Assembly (NCBI GenBank): GCA_947258975.1
Contig: CAMYKK010000018.1
Span: forward strand, 99,207-163,206
DNA length: 64,000 bases
Source: an uncultured Gammaproteobacteria bacterium
GTDB taxonomy: Bacteria > Pseudomonadota > Gammaproteobacteria > Arenicellales > JAANXG01
Direction: 5' to 3'
A program made the translations under genes and the position numbers. This document shows, in pieces, positions 19,292 through 33,560 of the stretch. How positions within the stretch are numbered: position 1 is the first letter of the stretch; every line of letters begins with the position of its first letter. A model generated the notes under the pieces. That model was not told the DNA's origin and did not search any database. It worked only from the letters and a program-made list of their open reading frames with translations.

Positions 19292-20431
19292 CTACCGGTC
19301 TTTCGGTATGCTATGGCAGCGCTCACAATTACTGACTGGGAACGCCACGGTGTTGTGACATACGCCGCAGAATTTGCCGTCTAAGATGGCAGCCATTGAT
19401 ATTGGATTGGCACCGATCTTGGGTTTAAAGATCTGCTGGTGACAGTTGCTGCATTCGAGCCACTGGGTATGGGTCTTGTGCGAAAAGCGGACATGGCGTG
19501 TCGATTTCGTGTCTTTCATGAGGATGTCAAGATCCAGGACCAGCATCTGTCCACTGTCCGCTAGTGAAGCTCTGGGTTGTATCAAGCCGCTGTTGAGCGC
19601 TACCGCCCAATCCAAAACACCTTGCTTCCTGAGGAGGGGAAAACCTTGCAGGGCTTGGTTGGCCTTTTGCAGTGTTTGAAAACCCGGGTTGTTCTCGTCA
19701 TAGACCGTGTTCTGGTCTGGAAGCGCGTTGGCACTTCGCACATTTTTCCATTGCGGTTTTTGCCGCACCAGTTTTGCAACGGTTCTGGGTTCCCGGGCAA
19801 GCGGTGCGGTATCAGACGTTGTAGCATAGTCGCTGTCGATTGCGGTGGTGGCGTTCGCCATGTCCGGCACAAACGGTGCGGGTTGCGATGGGGTAGCAGT
19901 GTCTTCAACCTCCGGCACGGCGCCGGGCGGCGGATCCGGCACAAGCGGTACGGATGTCGCGGTGGTCTCAGTGCCTTCGATTTTCGGAGCGGCGTCGCCC
20001 AAGGGGATCGGCACGGGGGCGGACGGCGTGGCGGCTTGCTCAAACTCCGATGTCTGGTCGCCCGGCGGCTGCGACGCCGAGGGCGTCGTTTGCGCCCCGA
20101 CCGGCGTGCCGGCGACGCTCTGCGTGGCGTCCGCTGCCGGCGCTGCTTCCGGCGGCTTGCGTCGAATGTAGGAGAACAACCCTTTGGCGCTGACCGTGGT
20201 GTCGGCGGTCGATTTAGGCGGTGGTGGCGGTGGTGGCGGCAACGGAATCGATGACGATTGTTTTTCCAGGTCACGCGCAGCTTGCGTTCGCAATGCGTGA
20301 TCGGTTTGTTCGGCCGCTTGCGGAGTCCGAGGCGCTGGTGCCACCGCGGCGCGTGGTTGGCAGCCTGCGGCCGTGACCATGGTCGCTATGATCAGTACGG
20401 TACGGACTGCAATTTGATCGACGTGTCTCAT
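19292..20431 (-). CDS. Proline-rich lipoprotein with C-terminal triheme c7-type cytochrome domain
   Basis: 379 residues from the ATG ending at 20431. The signal peptide ends in a lipobox (MVTAAGC), so the mature N-terminus is lipidated. A long disordered Pro/Ala/Thr region follows, including eight consecutive prolines. The last 150 residues form a c7-like domain with three CXXCH motifs (CSNCH, CGVCH, CERCH) plus the extra histidines FSHKTH. That domain closely resembles the protein at 22521 (IQPR, LDLDI, GANPISMA, VAFPV). It is a likely membrane-tethered electron carrier, reaching across the periplasm through its linker. Which membrane it occupies is not certain. Confidence 0.82.
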   Translation of the reverse strand: MRHVDQIAVRTVLIIATMVTAAGCQPRAAVAPAPRTPQAAEQTDHALRTQAARDLEKQSSSIPLPPPPPPPPKSTADTTVSAKGLFSYIRRKPPEAAPAADATQSVAGTPVGAQTTPSASQPPGDQTSEFEQAATPSAPVPIPLGDAAPKIEGTETTATSVPLVPDPPPGAVPEVEDTATPSQPAPFVPDMANATTAIDSDYATTSDTAPLAREPRTVAKLVRQKPQWKNVRSANALPDQNTVYDENNPGFQTLQKANQALQGFPLLRKQGVLDWAVALNSGLIQPRASLADSGQMLVLDLDILMKDTKSTRHVRFSHKTHTQWLECSNCHQQIFKPKIGANPISMAAILDGKFCGVCHNTVAFPVSNCERCHSIPKDR

Positions 20432-20813
20432 CAGCATAACGCTATGGGCAATAGCACGAGAAGCATCATCGTCAGGTTCTATGCCGGCCTCACTGGCAAC
20501 CGGGCACGGGCGCGGTAATGATCGCAAACCGATACTTAGCCATTGTCGTGTAATGTCGGCGATTTATTCATCATTTACAACTGCCTCGGGGTCGAGCGTG
20601 AGCAATCTGGCGTGAAGCGACATCGATGAATATGGATCACAATCATGACGGTGCAGTTCGCCACCAAAGTCTAAGATACAAGCTGCTAATCGTAGGTTCT
20701 AGCTTTTAATCTAGACGCTGTCAAAGCTTTGTGAAACCGGCCAATAGGTCCTCACAACCTCCTCTTTTCTATGTGACAAATGCCCAATCGTGGACTAAAT
20801 TTAATAGTACTAG
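20432..20813. other. Divergent intergenic region, no gene seen
   Basis: 382 bases between the c7 lipoprotein and the Crp/Fnr-family gene. It must hold both promoters. An imperfect inverted word TCTAG-N8-CTAGA is at 20698-20715. No good Fnr/Dnr box or small gene was found. Confidence 0.4.
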
Positions 20814-21554
20814 GTGATAACAAGTCTTTTAAGTTGTGGGGGTTGTCAAGCAGTGGCCAACCAGGTGTGGCGAAACGCCGCGGATACCGTGGTGCCGTTC
20901 TGGCTTCGGGCATTTCCTGCCTTGGAGCGAATCCGCGATGCGGCATGGCAAGAGGTGAGCATGGTTGCGAAGACCATGCGTTTGCCGGCGCAATCATTGG
21001 TGTTTCGCCAAGGTGACGAGTGTACACACTATCTCATGATGCTGGAGGGCTGCCTGCGTGTCTACCGGGTCTCTCACAAGGGCCGTGAAATCGTGTTGTA
21101 TCGAGTGACCGACGGACAGACCTGTCCGGTGACCGCAGCCATGTTGATGAGCGGGCAGCGATACCCGGCAGAGGCCGTTGCCGAACGGGATTCCCACCTT
21201 GTGTTGCTGCCGGCGAAATACTTTCACTACGCGTTGGATCACTCCCAAGGATTCCGGCAGTTCGTGAACCAGCGATACGCGGAACGCGTCAGCGAATTGA
21301 TCGTGCTTCTTGAAGAGGTTGCGTTCGGTCATGTCGGTACGCGGTTGGCGCAATGGCTGTTGACCCACTGTAATCATAACGAACCGATCGAGGCCTCCCA
21401 CCGTGAGTTGGCCACTGAACTCGGCACCGCGCGTGAGGTGGTGAGTAGGCAATTGAAGGAATTCGAGCACAGCGGTTGGGTAAAGTTGGGCCGGCGAAGT
21501 ATCAAAATCTCGGACCACACGGGCTTGACGCATTTGGTCATGCGGCGCCGCTAA
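20814..21554 (+). CDS. Crp/Fnr-family transcriptional regulator
   Basis: About 246 residues from a GTG; the true start may be a little later. The N-terminal cyclic-nucleotide-binding-like domain (VFRQGDECTHYLMMLEGCLRVYRVSHKGREIVLYRV) is followed by the long dimer helix and a winged helix-turn-helix (SHRELATELGTAREVVSRQLKEFEHSGWVKL). The N-terminal cysteine cluster of oxygen-sensing FNR is not convincingly present (only SCGGC at the very start), so sensing by haem, NO or another signal is possible. Its position between c7 cytochrome genes suggests it controls them. Candidate binding sites are at 21877 and 27665. Confidence 0.85.
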   Translation: MITSLLSCGGCQAVANQVWRNAADTVVPFWLRAFPALERIRDAAWQEVSMVAKTMRLPAQSLVFRQGDECTHYLMMLEGCLRVYRVSHKGREIVLYRVTDGQTCPVTAAMLMSGQRYPAEAVAERDSHLVLLPAKYFHYALDHSQGFRQFVNQRYAERVSELIVLLEEVAFGHVGTRLAQWLLTHCNHNEPIEASHRELATELGTAREVVSRQLKEFEHSGWVKLGRRSIKISDHTGLTHLVMRRR

Positions 21555-21567
21555 ATCTCATCAACGC

Positions 21568-21787
21568 TTAACCCGAATATTGCACCAAGGCGCCCTGCGT
21601 CTAGCCCGTATTTCTCACCAGTATCCCGGATGTCGGCCCATCGGAATATAGGGGTCGGAGTCCCGGACTCCGACCCCTATATTCACTATATTCACCAGCA
21701 CGACACCCAGCCGCCCGACCCTGCGACTACGCGCAGTACAAGTCCCTTCGCCAGCCGCCGGGATTCTTCCGTGCAATATGCCGGCCA
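21568..21787. repeat. Intergenic repeat family, copy b (inverted, with nested palindrome)
   Basis: Begins with TTAACCCGAATATTGCACCAAGG 14 bases after the Crp/Fnr-type stop codon and ends in a diverged GTGCAATATGCCGG terminus. The interior, read on the minus strand, contains GGCTGGCGAAGGGACTTGT and GTAGTCGCAGGGTCGGGCGG, matching copies a and d. A separate 41-base palindrome at 21644 sits inside it. Confidence 0.65.
21644..21684. repeat. Perfect 20-bp palindrome (REP-like hairpin)
   Basis: GAATATAGGGGTCGGAGTCC, one base, then its exact reverse complement. The core GGGGTCGGAGTC recurs in modified form in the hairpin at 33363 (GGGGTCGAAGTC). Such words are typical of bacterial palindromic repeats moved by REP-associated transposases, which is inference here. 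Confidence 0.7.
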
Positions 21788-21876
21788 GCGTGAATTCTTA
21801 AATGGGGGGAGCCCCGCGATTCGCTAGACCTTGGGCCGAAAATTGTGCATATTCAGCGGCTTATATTTCCCATTTC

Positions 21877-21890
21877 TTGACGAAACTCAA
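21877..21890. promoter_or_regulatory. Fnr/Dnr-type box upstream of the c7 cytochrome pair
   Basis: TTGACGAAACTCAA matches the TTGA-N6-TCAA pattern of Crp/Fnr-family regulators such as Fnr and Dnr. It is about 205 bases upstream of the cytochrome gene at 22095, and a Crp/Fnr-type gene lies just before it. Confidence 0.5.
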
Positions 21891-22094
21891 GAATTTCGCC
21901 AGCAGGCGAGGCTAGTATGCAAACATTGAGTCGAATACTGGATACAGCGGCGGAACCGGACGATACTTACACACGAGCCTCAGTTTACGATTAAGTAAGT
22001 GAGACGCTCATGTTGCATTGGCGATGCCGGTTCTGGAGGCTTGTTGACGAATACCTCTCGACCAGGGGAACAACCGAGAAGGAGAAGAAATCTT

Positions 22095-22505
22095 ATGGTG
22101 CTAACACTGTGTAAACGCGTAATGCTCGTGGGCATGGCAGTTGTGAGTCTGGGTTTCGTGACCCAACCGAATGTTGGTCATGCCGAATATGGTGACGTGG
22201 TGATGAATAAATATTCAGATGATGCCGGAATCCGCCCGGTGATTTTCCCGCATTGGTTCCACCGCATCCGCTTCCGCTGCAAGGTATGTCATGCAGACCT
22301 GGGCTTCAAATTCGAAGCCGGTGGCAATGACATCAATATGCTGAAGATCATCGATGGCGAGTACTGCGGCGCTTGTCACAACGGAGATGTCGCCTGGTCG
22401 GTGGAAAACTGCGACCTTTGCCATTCGGGCAAACCCAAGACTCCGACCCAGGTCCACGAGAGTACGTTGCAGAAGTTAATCAAGCCCGCTGGCGCTCCGA
22501 AGTAA
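22095..22505 (+). CDS. Triheme c7-type cytochrome
   Basis: 136 residues from the ATG at 22095, with GGAG about 10 bases upstream. The signal peptide ends near GHAEYG. Three CXXCH motifs (CKVCH, CGACH, CDLCH) plus free histidines (FPHWFHRIRF) can provide bis-His ligation, as in cytochromes c7/c3. The shared pattern HxxH..C..CH..GxxxInM..I..GxxCGxCH..VA..v..C..CH shows it is a paralogue of the proteins at 19292 and 22521. It is a probable periplasmic electron carrier; the next gene starts 15 bases on. Confidence 0.88.
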   Translation: MVLTLCKRVMLVGMAVVSLGFVTQPNVGHAEYGDVVMNKYSDDAGIRPVIFPHWFHRIRFRCKVCHADLGFKFEAGGNDINMLKIIDGEYCGACHNGDVAWSVENCDLCHSGKPKTPTQVHESTLQKLIKPAGAPK

Positions 22506-22520
22506 AGGGAGGTGATCACT

Positions 22521-23168
22521 ATGGTTCGCACAAAGATGTTAGCGTCGTTGATGTTCTCGCTGGGAATCATCGCGTTGTCTCTGGCCTGGATACCCGTGCC
22601 GGATGCATCCGCGGCTGATCCCAATACCTTCAACCGGTTGATGAAACCGCCGGCAAAACGTAATCTGCCTCCCACCGAGGACGGTATTCACGACCCGGAG
22701 TCGATCGGGGCGCAGGGACTACAGACGCCCCGCGAGGCGTTTACTCCGCTGCCGAAGGGCCAGTCGGGGAATTATGTCGACTGGGTGAAGGCGTTTGACG
22801 ACAAGCAAATCCAACCCCGATTCGATCGCGATGATCCCAAGGCAAAACCGGTAATCATGGATCTGACCATCGTGCGCGAGGTGAAGGGAACGATGCCTGA
22901 TGTGATATTTCCGCACAAGCAGCATACCGAGTGGTTGGATTGCTCCAACTGCCATCCCGCTGTGTTCGTGCCCCAAAAGGGTGCCAACCAGATGAGTATG
23001 GCGTCCATCATGCTGGGTGAGTCTTGCGGCGTGTGCCATGGCAAGGTGGCGTTTCCGGTTGCTGATTGCCGCCGTTGCCACACCGAAGCCAAGGGTAAGG
23101 CGGCCAAGACGTCCGCAAAGGCGGCCGCGAAGCCGGCGGCCAAGCCGGCCGTGAGCAAGAAAAAATAA
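22521..23168 (+). CDS. Triheme c7-type cytochrome with lysine-rich tail
   Basis: 215 residues from the ATG at 22521, preceded by GGGAGG. The signal peptide ends near DASAADP. The c7 domain in the C-terminal half has CSNCH, CGVCH and CRRCH, with FPHKQHTEWLDCSNCHPAVF and GANQMSMASIMLGESCGVCHGKVAFPVADCRRCH almost matching the lipoprotein at 19292. A low-complexity Lys/Ala/Pro tail (KAAAKPAAKPA) may bind a negatively charged partner or surface. It forms an operon with 22095. Confidence 0.88.
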   Translation: MVRTKMLASLMFSLGIIALSLAWIPVPDASAADPNTFNRLMKPPAKRNLPPTEDGIHDPESIGAQGLQTPREAFTPLPKGQSGNYVDWVKAFDDKQIQPRFDRDDPKAKPVIMDLTIVREVKGTMPDVIFPHKQHTEWLDCSNCHPAVFVPQKGANQMSMASIMLGESCGVCHGKVAFPVADCRRCHTEAKGKAAKTSAKAAAKPAAKPAVSKKK

Positions 23169-23197
23169 ACTGACGAATTAACGATGCAAGTTTATTA

Positions 23198-23230
23198 GGC
23201 GACGCCCGCGGATGCCCCCGAAGGGCGTCG
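23198..23230 (+). terminator. Hairpin after the c7 pair
   Basis: GCGACGCCC and GGGCGTCGC form a 9-bp stem with a 15-nt loop, 30 bases after the stop codon. No T-run follows, so intrinsic termination is uncertain. Confidence 0.5.
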
Positions 23231-23310
23231 CGGGTCATAGCCTGTTTTCCGCTCCAGCGAGTAAGACCCAGGGCAAGTCAACTCGTGTGCAGTGGCTGTA
23301 TGGGATTGTC

Positions 23311-23512
23311 CTAGCCCGGATCATGGCGAAGGGTCCTTACATACTGCGCACCGTCGCAGAGTCGGGTGGGGTGCCGCGCTGTTGCGCAGTCCATGGCCGT
23401 GGCTACGGGTCGCGTGACACGCAAGTTCAGACTCCGGACATGCATCGAATTTCTTACGTCCCACAAAACATCGGCGCTTGTTGTTGCCGCCTTGGTGCAA
23501 TATCCCGGCTAG
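23311..23512. repeat. Intergenic repeat family, copy c
   Basis: Diverged 202-base copy. The left end is CTAGCCCGGATCATGGCGAAGGG, apparently lacking about 20 bases of terminus, and the right end is CCTTGGTGCAATATCCCGGCTAG. CGCAAGTTCAG is shared with copy d. The remaining gene-free sequence up to 23886 shows nothing recognisable. Confidence 0.6.
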
Positions 23513-23886
23513 GGGTGGCGAGCCGCTGTGCCAGTTGCCGTCTGACTGCGATCCCCATCAATAATGGCCACCGCCGGCATTAATCAAACTTATTATGTCC
23601 GTCCAGACCAGCGCTCGTTTTGGTCGGCCCGCGGTGCAGTTTATGTCGGCAAGGTGTGGTGCAACGCCGGCCTTGATGGGCATGCCGGGCCAATGACATC
23701 TATCGCGGCGTCCTGTTCGATGCACCCTCTACAGCGGACGTTGCAGGTCGGAGATTACGATTACGCCGCGGAATCCGGTTGCGCCTGGAAAGCCGTATTA
23801 CATATACTTTGTAATGTGCTAATTTACTAACATATCAAGATTCCACATAAGACCACGGTTTAATTCGTTTCCAGAGGAGGCAGCTT

Positions 23887-24582
23887 ATGGCCGCCAGGCA
23901 TGTTATTACCGGTTTATTGATCATTGTTTGCCCTATTAGCGTTTACGGCGAGTCTGTCAAGATGCCACCGAAGGCGAGCCTATTGTGGACCGCTGATCAA
24001 CAGCGGATGGTCAAGAGCGGGGACGTATCGAGGGGCAAAGAGTTGGCCGAACGTTGCAGCCATTGTCACGGTGAAAACGGTATCGGTGTCGAGCCGGAGG
24101 TGCCGAATCTCGCCGGGCAGCTGGCCGCCTACACGTATAAGCAGTTACAGCACTACAAAGCGAAAGGGCCGCGTAATCACAATCCGATGCGGCGCCGGGT
24201 CAGTCGTCTCAGCGACCAGGACATGGCGGACGTTTCCGCGTGGTATGCATCGCTCGAGCCTGCAGCGCCGGACTTATCTCAGCCTTCGGTACCTGAGGAG
24301 ATTGCAAAATTGGTGAAAACGGGTGATCAGAAAAGGGGTCTCATTGCTTGTGCAGCCTGCCATGGCGAACGCGGTGAGGGCGGCCCGATCGATACACCGG
24401 CCATCGGCGGTCAAAAGCTTGAATATTTCATAACGACCATGCAACTGTTTTCACAGTTTGAACGTGCCCGTGACGTCTATAACAGTATGTGTAATCTCAC
24501 GACCCGGCTAAAGGACGAGGAACTGCGAGGTCTGGCGAGTTACTATGCGCGTCTGGGAGGCGGCAAGCTGGCGACAAAATGA
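23887..24582 (+). CDS. Diheme c4/c553-type cytochrome
   Basis: 231 residues preceded by AGAGGAGG. A signal peptide (to about residue 20) and two class-I cytochrome c domains follow: first CSHCHGENGIGVEPEVPNLAGQ, second CAACHGERGEGGPIDTPAIGGQ. The distal Met ligands are probably in HNPMRRR and YNSMCN, as in cytochrome c4. It would shuttle electrons between the bc1 complex or c7 carriers and terminal reductases. Spacing suggests its own promoter. Confidence 0.9.
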   Translation: MAARHVITGLLIIVCPISVYGESVKMPPKASLLWTADQQRMVKSGDVSRGKELAERCSHCHGENGIGVEPEVPNLAGQLAAYTYKQLQHYKAKGPRNHNPMRRRVSRLSDQDMADVSAWYASLEPAAPDLSQPSVPEEIAKLVKTGDQKRGLIACAACHGERGEGGPIDTPAIGGQKLEYFITTMQLFSQFERARDVYNSMCNLTTRLKDEELRGLASYYARLGGGKLATK

Positions 24583-24943
24583 CGACCGGATCGTCACGGT
24601 CCGTAGCCGGGGGACGGCGCCACTCATAGTCCCAACACCGTGGATACGGCATTTATGCTTGACCTGCGCCACTGCCAACGGACGTTGATCTGCTCCCAGG
24701 GCACCGCAGTATGTAGCCCAAGCGCGGGATTCAATATGTAAGCGCTTGCCTATCTAGCGGGACACCCGCCTACAGCCAAGCGGGCTACAATAGAGATATA
24801 GAGGAGCGCCTGGTACGATGCCGGGGACGGGTATTGATGGCAGCAACACGCGCGTATTGGCGCATGCGACCGGCTAAATGCGATCAATGATGCGCTCGAG
24901 ATGTGCTCCCCCACTGACGAATGCAAACGGTATGACTTAGATA
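24583..24943. other. Gene-free stretch before hemN
   Basis: 361 bases. It contains CCCGC-N10-GCGGG at about 24767-24786 and a word GTAAGCGCTTGC (from 24738) close to the LacI-type operator at 15799. No Fnr box, RNA gene or small ORF could be supported. Confidence 0.35.
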
Positions 24944-26347
24944 ATGGTCAAGTCGCGACTGCAAAGCCTGGAATTCGATGAGGCGTTGATACGCCGGTAT
25001 GATCAGTCCGGCCCGCGTTACACATCCTACCCAACGGCGGTGCAGTTCCACGAGTCGTTTGGCGCCGACACCTATCGTGACCGGGCGCGCGCGACCAATA
25101 GCGGTGATACGGTGCGCCCGTTGTCACTGTATTTCCACATTCCGTTTTGTGACACGGTTTGTTTCTACTGTGCCTGTAACAAGGTCGTCACCAAGAATCG
25201 CAAGCGGGCGATTCCGTATTTGGCGCATCTGCATCAGGAGATCGCTGCGCAAAGCGAGCTGTTTGACCGCAATCGGAGTGTCGACCAATTGCACTGGGGC
25301 GGGGGCACGCCGACCTTTCTGAGTCACGCGCAGATGATTGATGTAATGCGCGTGACGGGTGATCACTTTCGGTTGCGCAACGATGACCAGGGGGAATATT
25401 CCATCGAGGTCGATCCGCGCGAGGCGGATGCCGAGACCATGGCGTTGCTGCGGGAAATCGGTTTCAACCGGTTGAGCCTGGGGGTGCAGGACTTTGAGCC
25501 GGATGTGCAAAAAGCCGTCAATCGTATCCAGACCGAGGCGCAGACCCTCGAGGTCATGGATGCCGCGAGGCGCGTTGGCTTCAAATCCGTCAACGTCGAT
25601 CTCATCTACGGATTGCCTCGCCAGAACCGTGAAACCTTTGCCCATACCATCGACCGTGTCATCGATACAGATCCAGATCGATTATCCATATTCAACTACG
25701 CACACCTGCCGGACCGGTTTAAAACCCAGCGGCAGATCAATGCGGCGGAAATCCCGGCGCCTTCCGAAAAACTGGCGATACTCCGGCTCACCATAGAGCG
25801 TTTGACGGATGCCGGTTACCTTTATATCGGGATGGATCATTTCGCCAAGCCCGACGATGAGTTAGCCATCGCCCAGCGTGAGCGCAAGCTGTATCGAAAT
25901 TTTCAAGGATACTCGACGCACTCGGATTGCGACTTGATCGCCATGGGAGTCACCGGTATCGGCAGCGTCGGGAACACCTATAGCCAGAATGTTCGCACCC
26001 TGGATGAGTACTACGCGATTCTGGACGACGGTGAGTTGCCGGTGTTTCGTGGTATAGAACTTAATGAAGACGACCTGTTGAGGCGCTATGTCATCAGCGA
26101 GCTCATCTGCCATTTTTCATTGGACACCCGCGATGCCGAAATTCGTTTTGACATCGAATTCGAATCCTATTTTGCACCGGAAATCGAGGCCTTACAGAAA
26201 ATGGAGGCCGATGGATTGCTCGCCTTGAACGGTCGCCATATCGAGGTCTCCCCCAAGGGGCGCTTGCTGATCCGGAATATCTGTATGGCGTTCGACCACT
26301 ACTTGAACAAGAAGGACGAGACGCACACCTTTTCGAAAGTGATCTAA
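24944..26347 (+). CDS. hemN: Oxygen-independent coproporphyrinogen III oxidase
   Basis: 467-residue radical SAM enzyme that decarboxylates coproporphyrinogen III to protoporphyrinogen IX without oxygen, needed for anaerobic haem supply. The cluster motif C69-x3-C73-x2-C76-x-C78 (CDTVCFYCAC) is the HemN form, not the HemW form. Further family motifs are QLHWGGGTPTFL, VDPREAD and YIGMDHFAKPDDELAIAQ. The length is normal. Placement among cytochrome genes fits a high anaerobic haem demand. Confidence 0.95.
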   Translation: MVKSRLQSLEFDEALIRRYDQSGPRYTSYPTAVQFHESFGADTYRDRARATNSGDTVRPLSLYFHIPFCDTVCFYCACNKVVTKNRKRAIPYLAHLHQEIAAQSELFDRNRSVDQLHWGGGTPTFLSHAQMIDVMRVTGDHFRLRNDDQGEYSIEVDPREADAETMALLREIGFNRLSLGVQDFEPDVQKAVNRIQTEAQTLEVMDAARRVGFKSVNVDLIYGLPRQNRETFAHTIDRVIDTDPDRLSIFNYAHLPDRFKTQRQINAAEIPAPSEKLAILRLTIERLTDAGYLYIGMDHFAKPDDELAIAQRERKLYRNFQGYSTHSDCDLIAMGVTGIGSVGNTYSQNVRTLDEYYAILDDGELPVFRGIELNEDDLLRRYVISELICHFSLDTRDAEIRFDIEFESYFAPEIEALQKMEADGLLALNGRHIEVSPKGRLLIRNICMAFDHYLNKKDETHTFSKVI

Positions 26348-26458
26348 GCGGTGGGCGAACACGATCCCTCTGCTCGCAGTTACGCTGTCGCCCTCATGCG
26401 CCGGACGCAGCGCGTCGCGCGAACCGGTTATTGTTCAGTGCACAGGTTGAGGACTTCG

Positions 26459-27169
26459 CTAAGGCTGTGACGTAAACTTTCCTTCCTCCAGCAAAACGGA
26501 GTACTTGTAGCCAGCGCCCAGATCGACGTCTGTTTTTACCCGGCCCTGTACCGTCACCACGTCACCCGGAAAGACGCGCTCCTGAGTGGTGACGATAAGC
26601 TTATCGTTCGGCGTGGTGCCGGTCCCATCCTGCAACGTGACCCAGTTCTTTCCCATGATATTGGCATTGACCTTCATTATCTTGGCGCGAATGCTGACTA
26701 GTTCGTCCTTCAGTGCGTCACGACGTGCCGATACAGTCGCCACCGTTTCGCCGCCTTCGAGTGGTTGTATTTCACCGGTCTTCGGTGCGCCCAGAGGTTG
26801 CTTGAGCTTGTTGTGAACATCGTCGTCAGGTATCGGTTTATCTTTGATTGGGTTGGGTTTGCTGATATTGTTGATATTATCGACGAAGACAATGGCAGCG
26901 AAGGTTTGATCCATCGCCTTGCTGTAAAAATTACTCATCACCGCCCCGCCAAAGTACTCTACCTGATCGCCTACATCCACCTGGACCTTTGACGGCAGGG
27001 TGGCCAGCCACACCTCTTTTTCATCAGCGCCCGTGGTCTTTATATACAGGTAATTGCCGACCGCTTTCGCAAATGCCACGGTGGCGACGACGGGAGGCGG
27101 TTTCGCGAACCCCGGTTCGGCGATCAGGAACAACAATGCAAGCAGGGTAGTAATCAGTTTATAAGGCAT
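26459..27169 (-). CDS. Exported protein with two OB-fold-like segments
   Basis: 236 residues with a signal peptide (MPYKLITTLLALLFLIAEPGFA). The first half (TVAFAKAVGNYLYIKTTGADEKEVWLATLPSKVQVDVGDQVEYFGG) and the second half (VSIRAKIMKVNANIMGKNWVTLQDGTG...GDVVTVQGRVKTDVDLGAGYKYSVLLEEGKF) both resemble the NrfJ/OB-fold type found near multiheme cytochromes. Exact role unknown. It is divergent from the giant cytochrome gene across a 900-base region. Confidence 0.65.
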   Translation of the reverse strand: MPYKLITTLLALLFLIAEPGFAKPPPVVATVAFAKAVGNYLYIKTTGADEKEVWLATLPSKVQVDVGDQVEYFGGAVMSNFYSKAMDQTFAAIVFVDNINNISKPNPIKDKPIPDDDVHNKLKQPLGAPKTGEIQPLEGGETVATVSARRDALKDELVSIRAKIMKVNANIMGKNWVTLQDGTGTTPNDKLIVTTQERVFPGDVVTVQGRVKTDVDLGAGYKYSVLLEEGKFTSQP

Positions 27170-28091
27170 TATTCAAATGACGCAAGATGGTTCGATATAG
27201 ACAGTATAGCCAACACACGTTAGCGCACTCAGTTGGATTTGTCGACATCACTCCGCGGCGGCGGCGGCCTGACCAACCACGCGATATCAGGCGCGCAATC
27301 AAGCCTTTTGACAGCTTAACGCCGGGCCCCGGCACCCCGATCCACGGTGAGCCGAAGACGGCAACAACAGGCGTGTTGTCAGTCGCCGATCGGATCGATC
27401 ACGCCAGTTCAGCCGGCATATCAGATATTCAATCGAAGTGGGCCAGACAGCGTGTGTAGTCGCTGAATTTCAGTGACTAAAGTTACAATCCTATGGGTGA
27501 TGACTCGAGTTTTCAGACGCCAAGCTCGCCCTGACTCGGATTGATTGGCTACCCCATGCGGCATGCTCATCATGCAGCAGCAAAAGATGCCATATCAACA
27601 ATCTGGTTTTATGTCTAACCAATGACAATGAATCCCTCGCAAAGGTCATCGAATTCACTTGTTTTTGACCTAGGTCAAAGAAATTGGTGCACAACTTTAA
27701 TATCCGACTCCCTACTCTAGTGCGAGGATATGTCATTCTTGTTAATATTGATGTACGCGGAGGAAAGGGAATGTCGCTCTGGGCGGTGTTGGCTCAGTGT
27801 ATTGCAAGCCGATAACGTCTAACCGGTAATGGTCGCAGCCATCGCAAATCATGCGCGGATGGATGTGGAACGGGATGCTTAGCTTCGGGCCTTGGACGTT
27901 GACATAGAGCGTGCAACGATATGTACAAGGCCAGGTGGGGGGCTTGGCTGAGTGCGGCTGACAACGGGTGGACGGGACGTGCGCGAGCGGCGTCCACGGC
28001 ATGCGTTGGGTGTGAATTCCAGAAGTCGCTGCGTCATCGACGTGGCACTGCGTGTGGGTCCTTAGAGTCGAACGCGAGGGGAGTAAAGGGG
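27170..28091. other. Long divergent regulatory region before the giant cytochrome
   Basis: About 920 bases with no convincing gene. It contains the palindromic Fnr/Dnr box at 27665 and an AT-rich -10-like word (TTTAATAT, about 27696-27703) at class II spacing. That leaves a 5' leader of nearly 380 bases, whose content was not recognised. Open frames here are short or Arg/Pro-rich and look spurious. Confidence 0.45.
27665..27678. promoter_or_regulatory. Perfect Fnr/Dnr-type box
   Basis: TTGACCTAGGTCAA is a perfect TTGAC-N4-GTCAA palindrome, extending to 16 bp with flanking T and A. A TTTAATAT word follows at about 27696, so the box centre would be near -40 relative to a start around 27711, the class II activator position. 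It probably drives the giant cytochrome gene under low oxygen or NO. Confidence 0.7.
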
Positions 28092-33347
<5,256 letters not shown>

Positions 33348-33362
33348 CCGACGGTCAACACT

Positions 33363-33393
33363 GCGGGGTCGAAGTCGTGGACTTCGACCCCGC
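33363..33393 (+). terminator. 14-bp hairpin after the giant cytochrome gene
   Basis: GCGGGGTCGAAGTC, loop GTG, then the exact reverse complement, 16 bases after the stop. There is no T-run. It shares its core with the palindrome at 21644, so it may be a mobile palindromic repeat recruited as a transcript end. Confidence 0.55.
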
Positions 33394-33560
33394 CATCACC
33401 GAGTTCGATGCGGATACGATATGGATGCTGCCCGCTATGATGCGCAGGAGCGCCGGCACTAATCGTAATATTTTGCCTTACATTTCCCGCGTAACCAATT
33501 GAAGAAAAACGTCTTTAACGCAGGTCTTTGCAAGGATCCCAAGGGTTGAAGGCCGGTTCT

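Noticed and set aside
20814..20860. SCGGC near the start of the Crp/Fnr-type protein taken as an FNR Fe-S cluster
   Set aside because: FNR needs three spaced N-terminal cysteines plus one central one; the pattern is not met and the start codon is uncertain.
23514..23886. Short frames between repeat copy c and the c4-like cytochrome
   Set aside because: No ribosome sites or recognisable domains; treated as non-coding.
24738..24749. Second LacI-type operator (GTAAGCGCTTGC) before hemN
   Set aside because: Only a partial palindrome, with no LacI gene nearby; kept as a note, not a feature.
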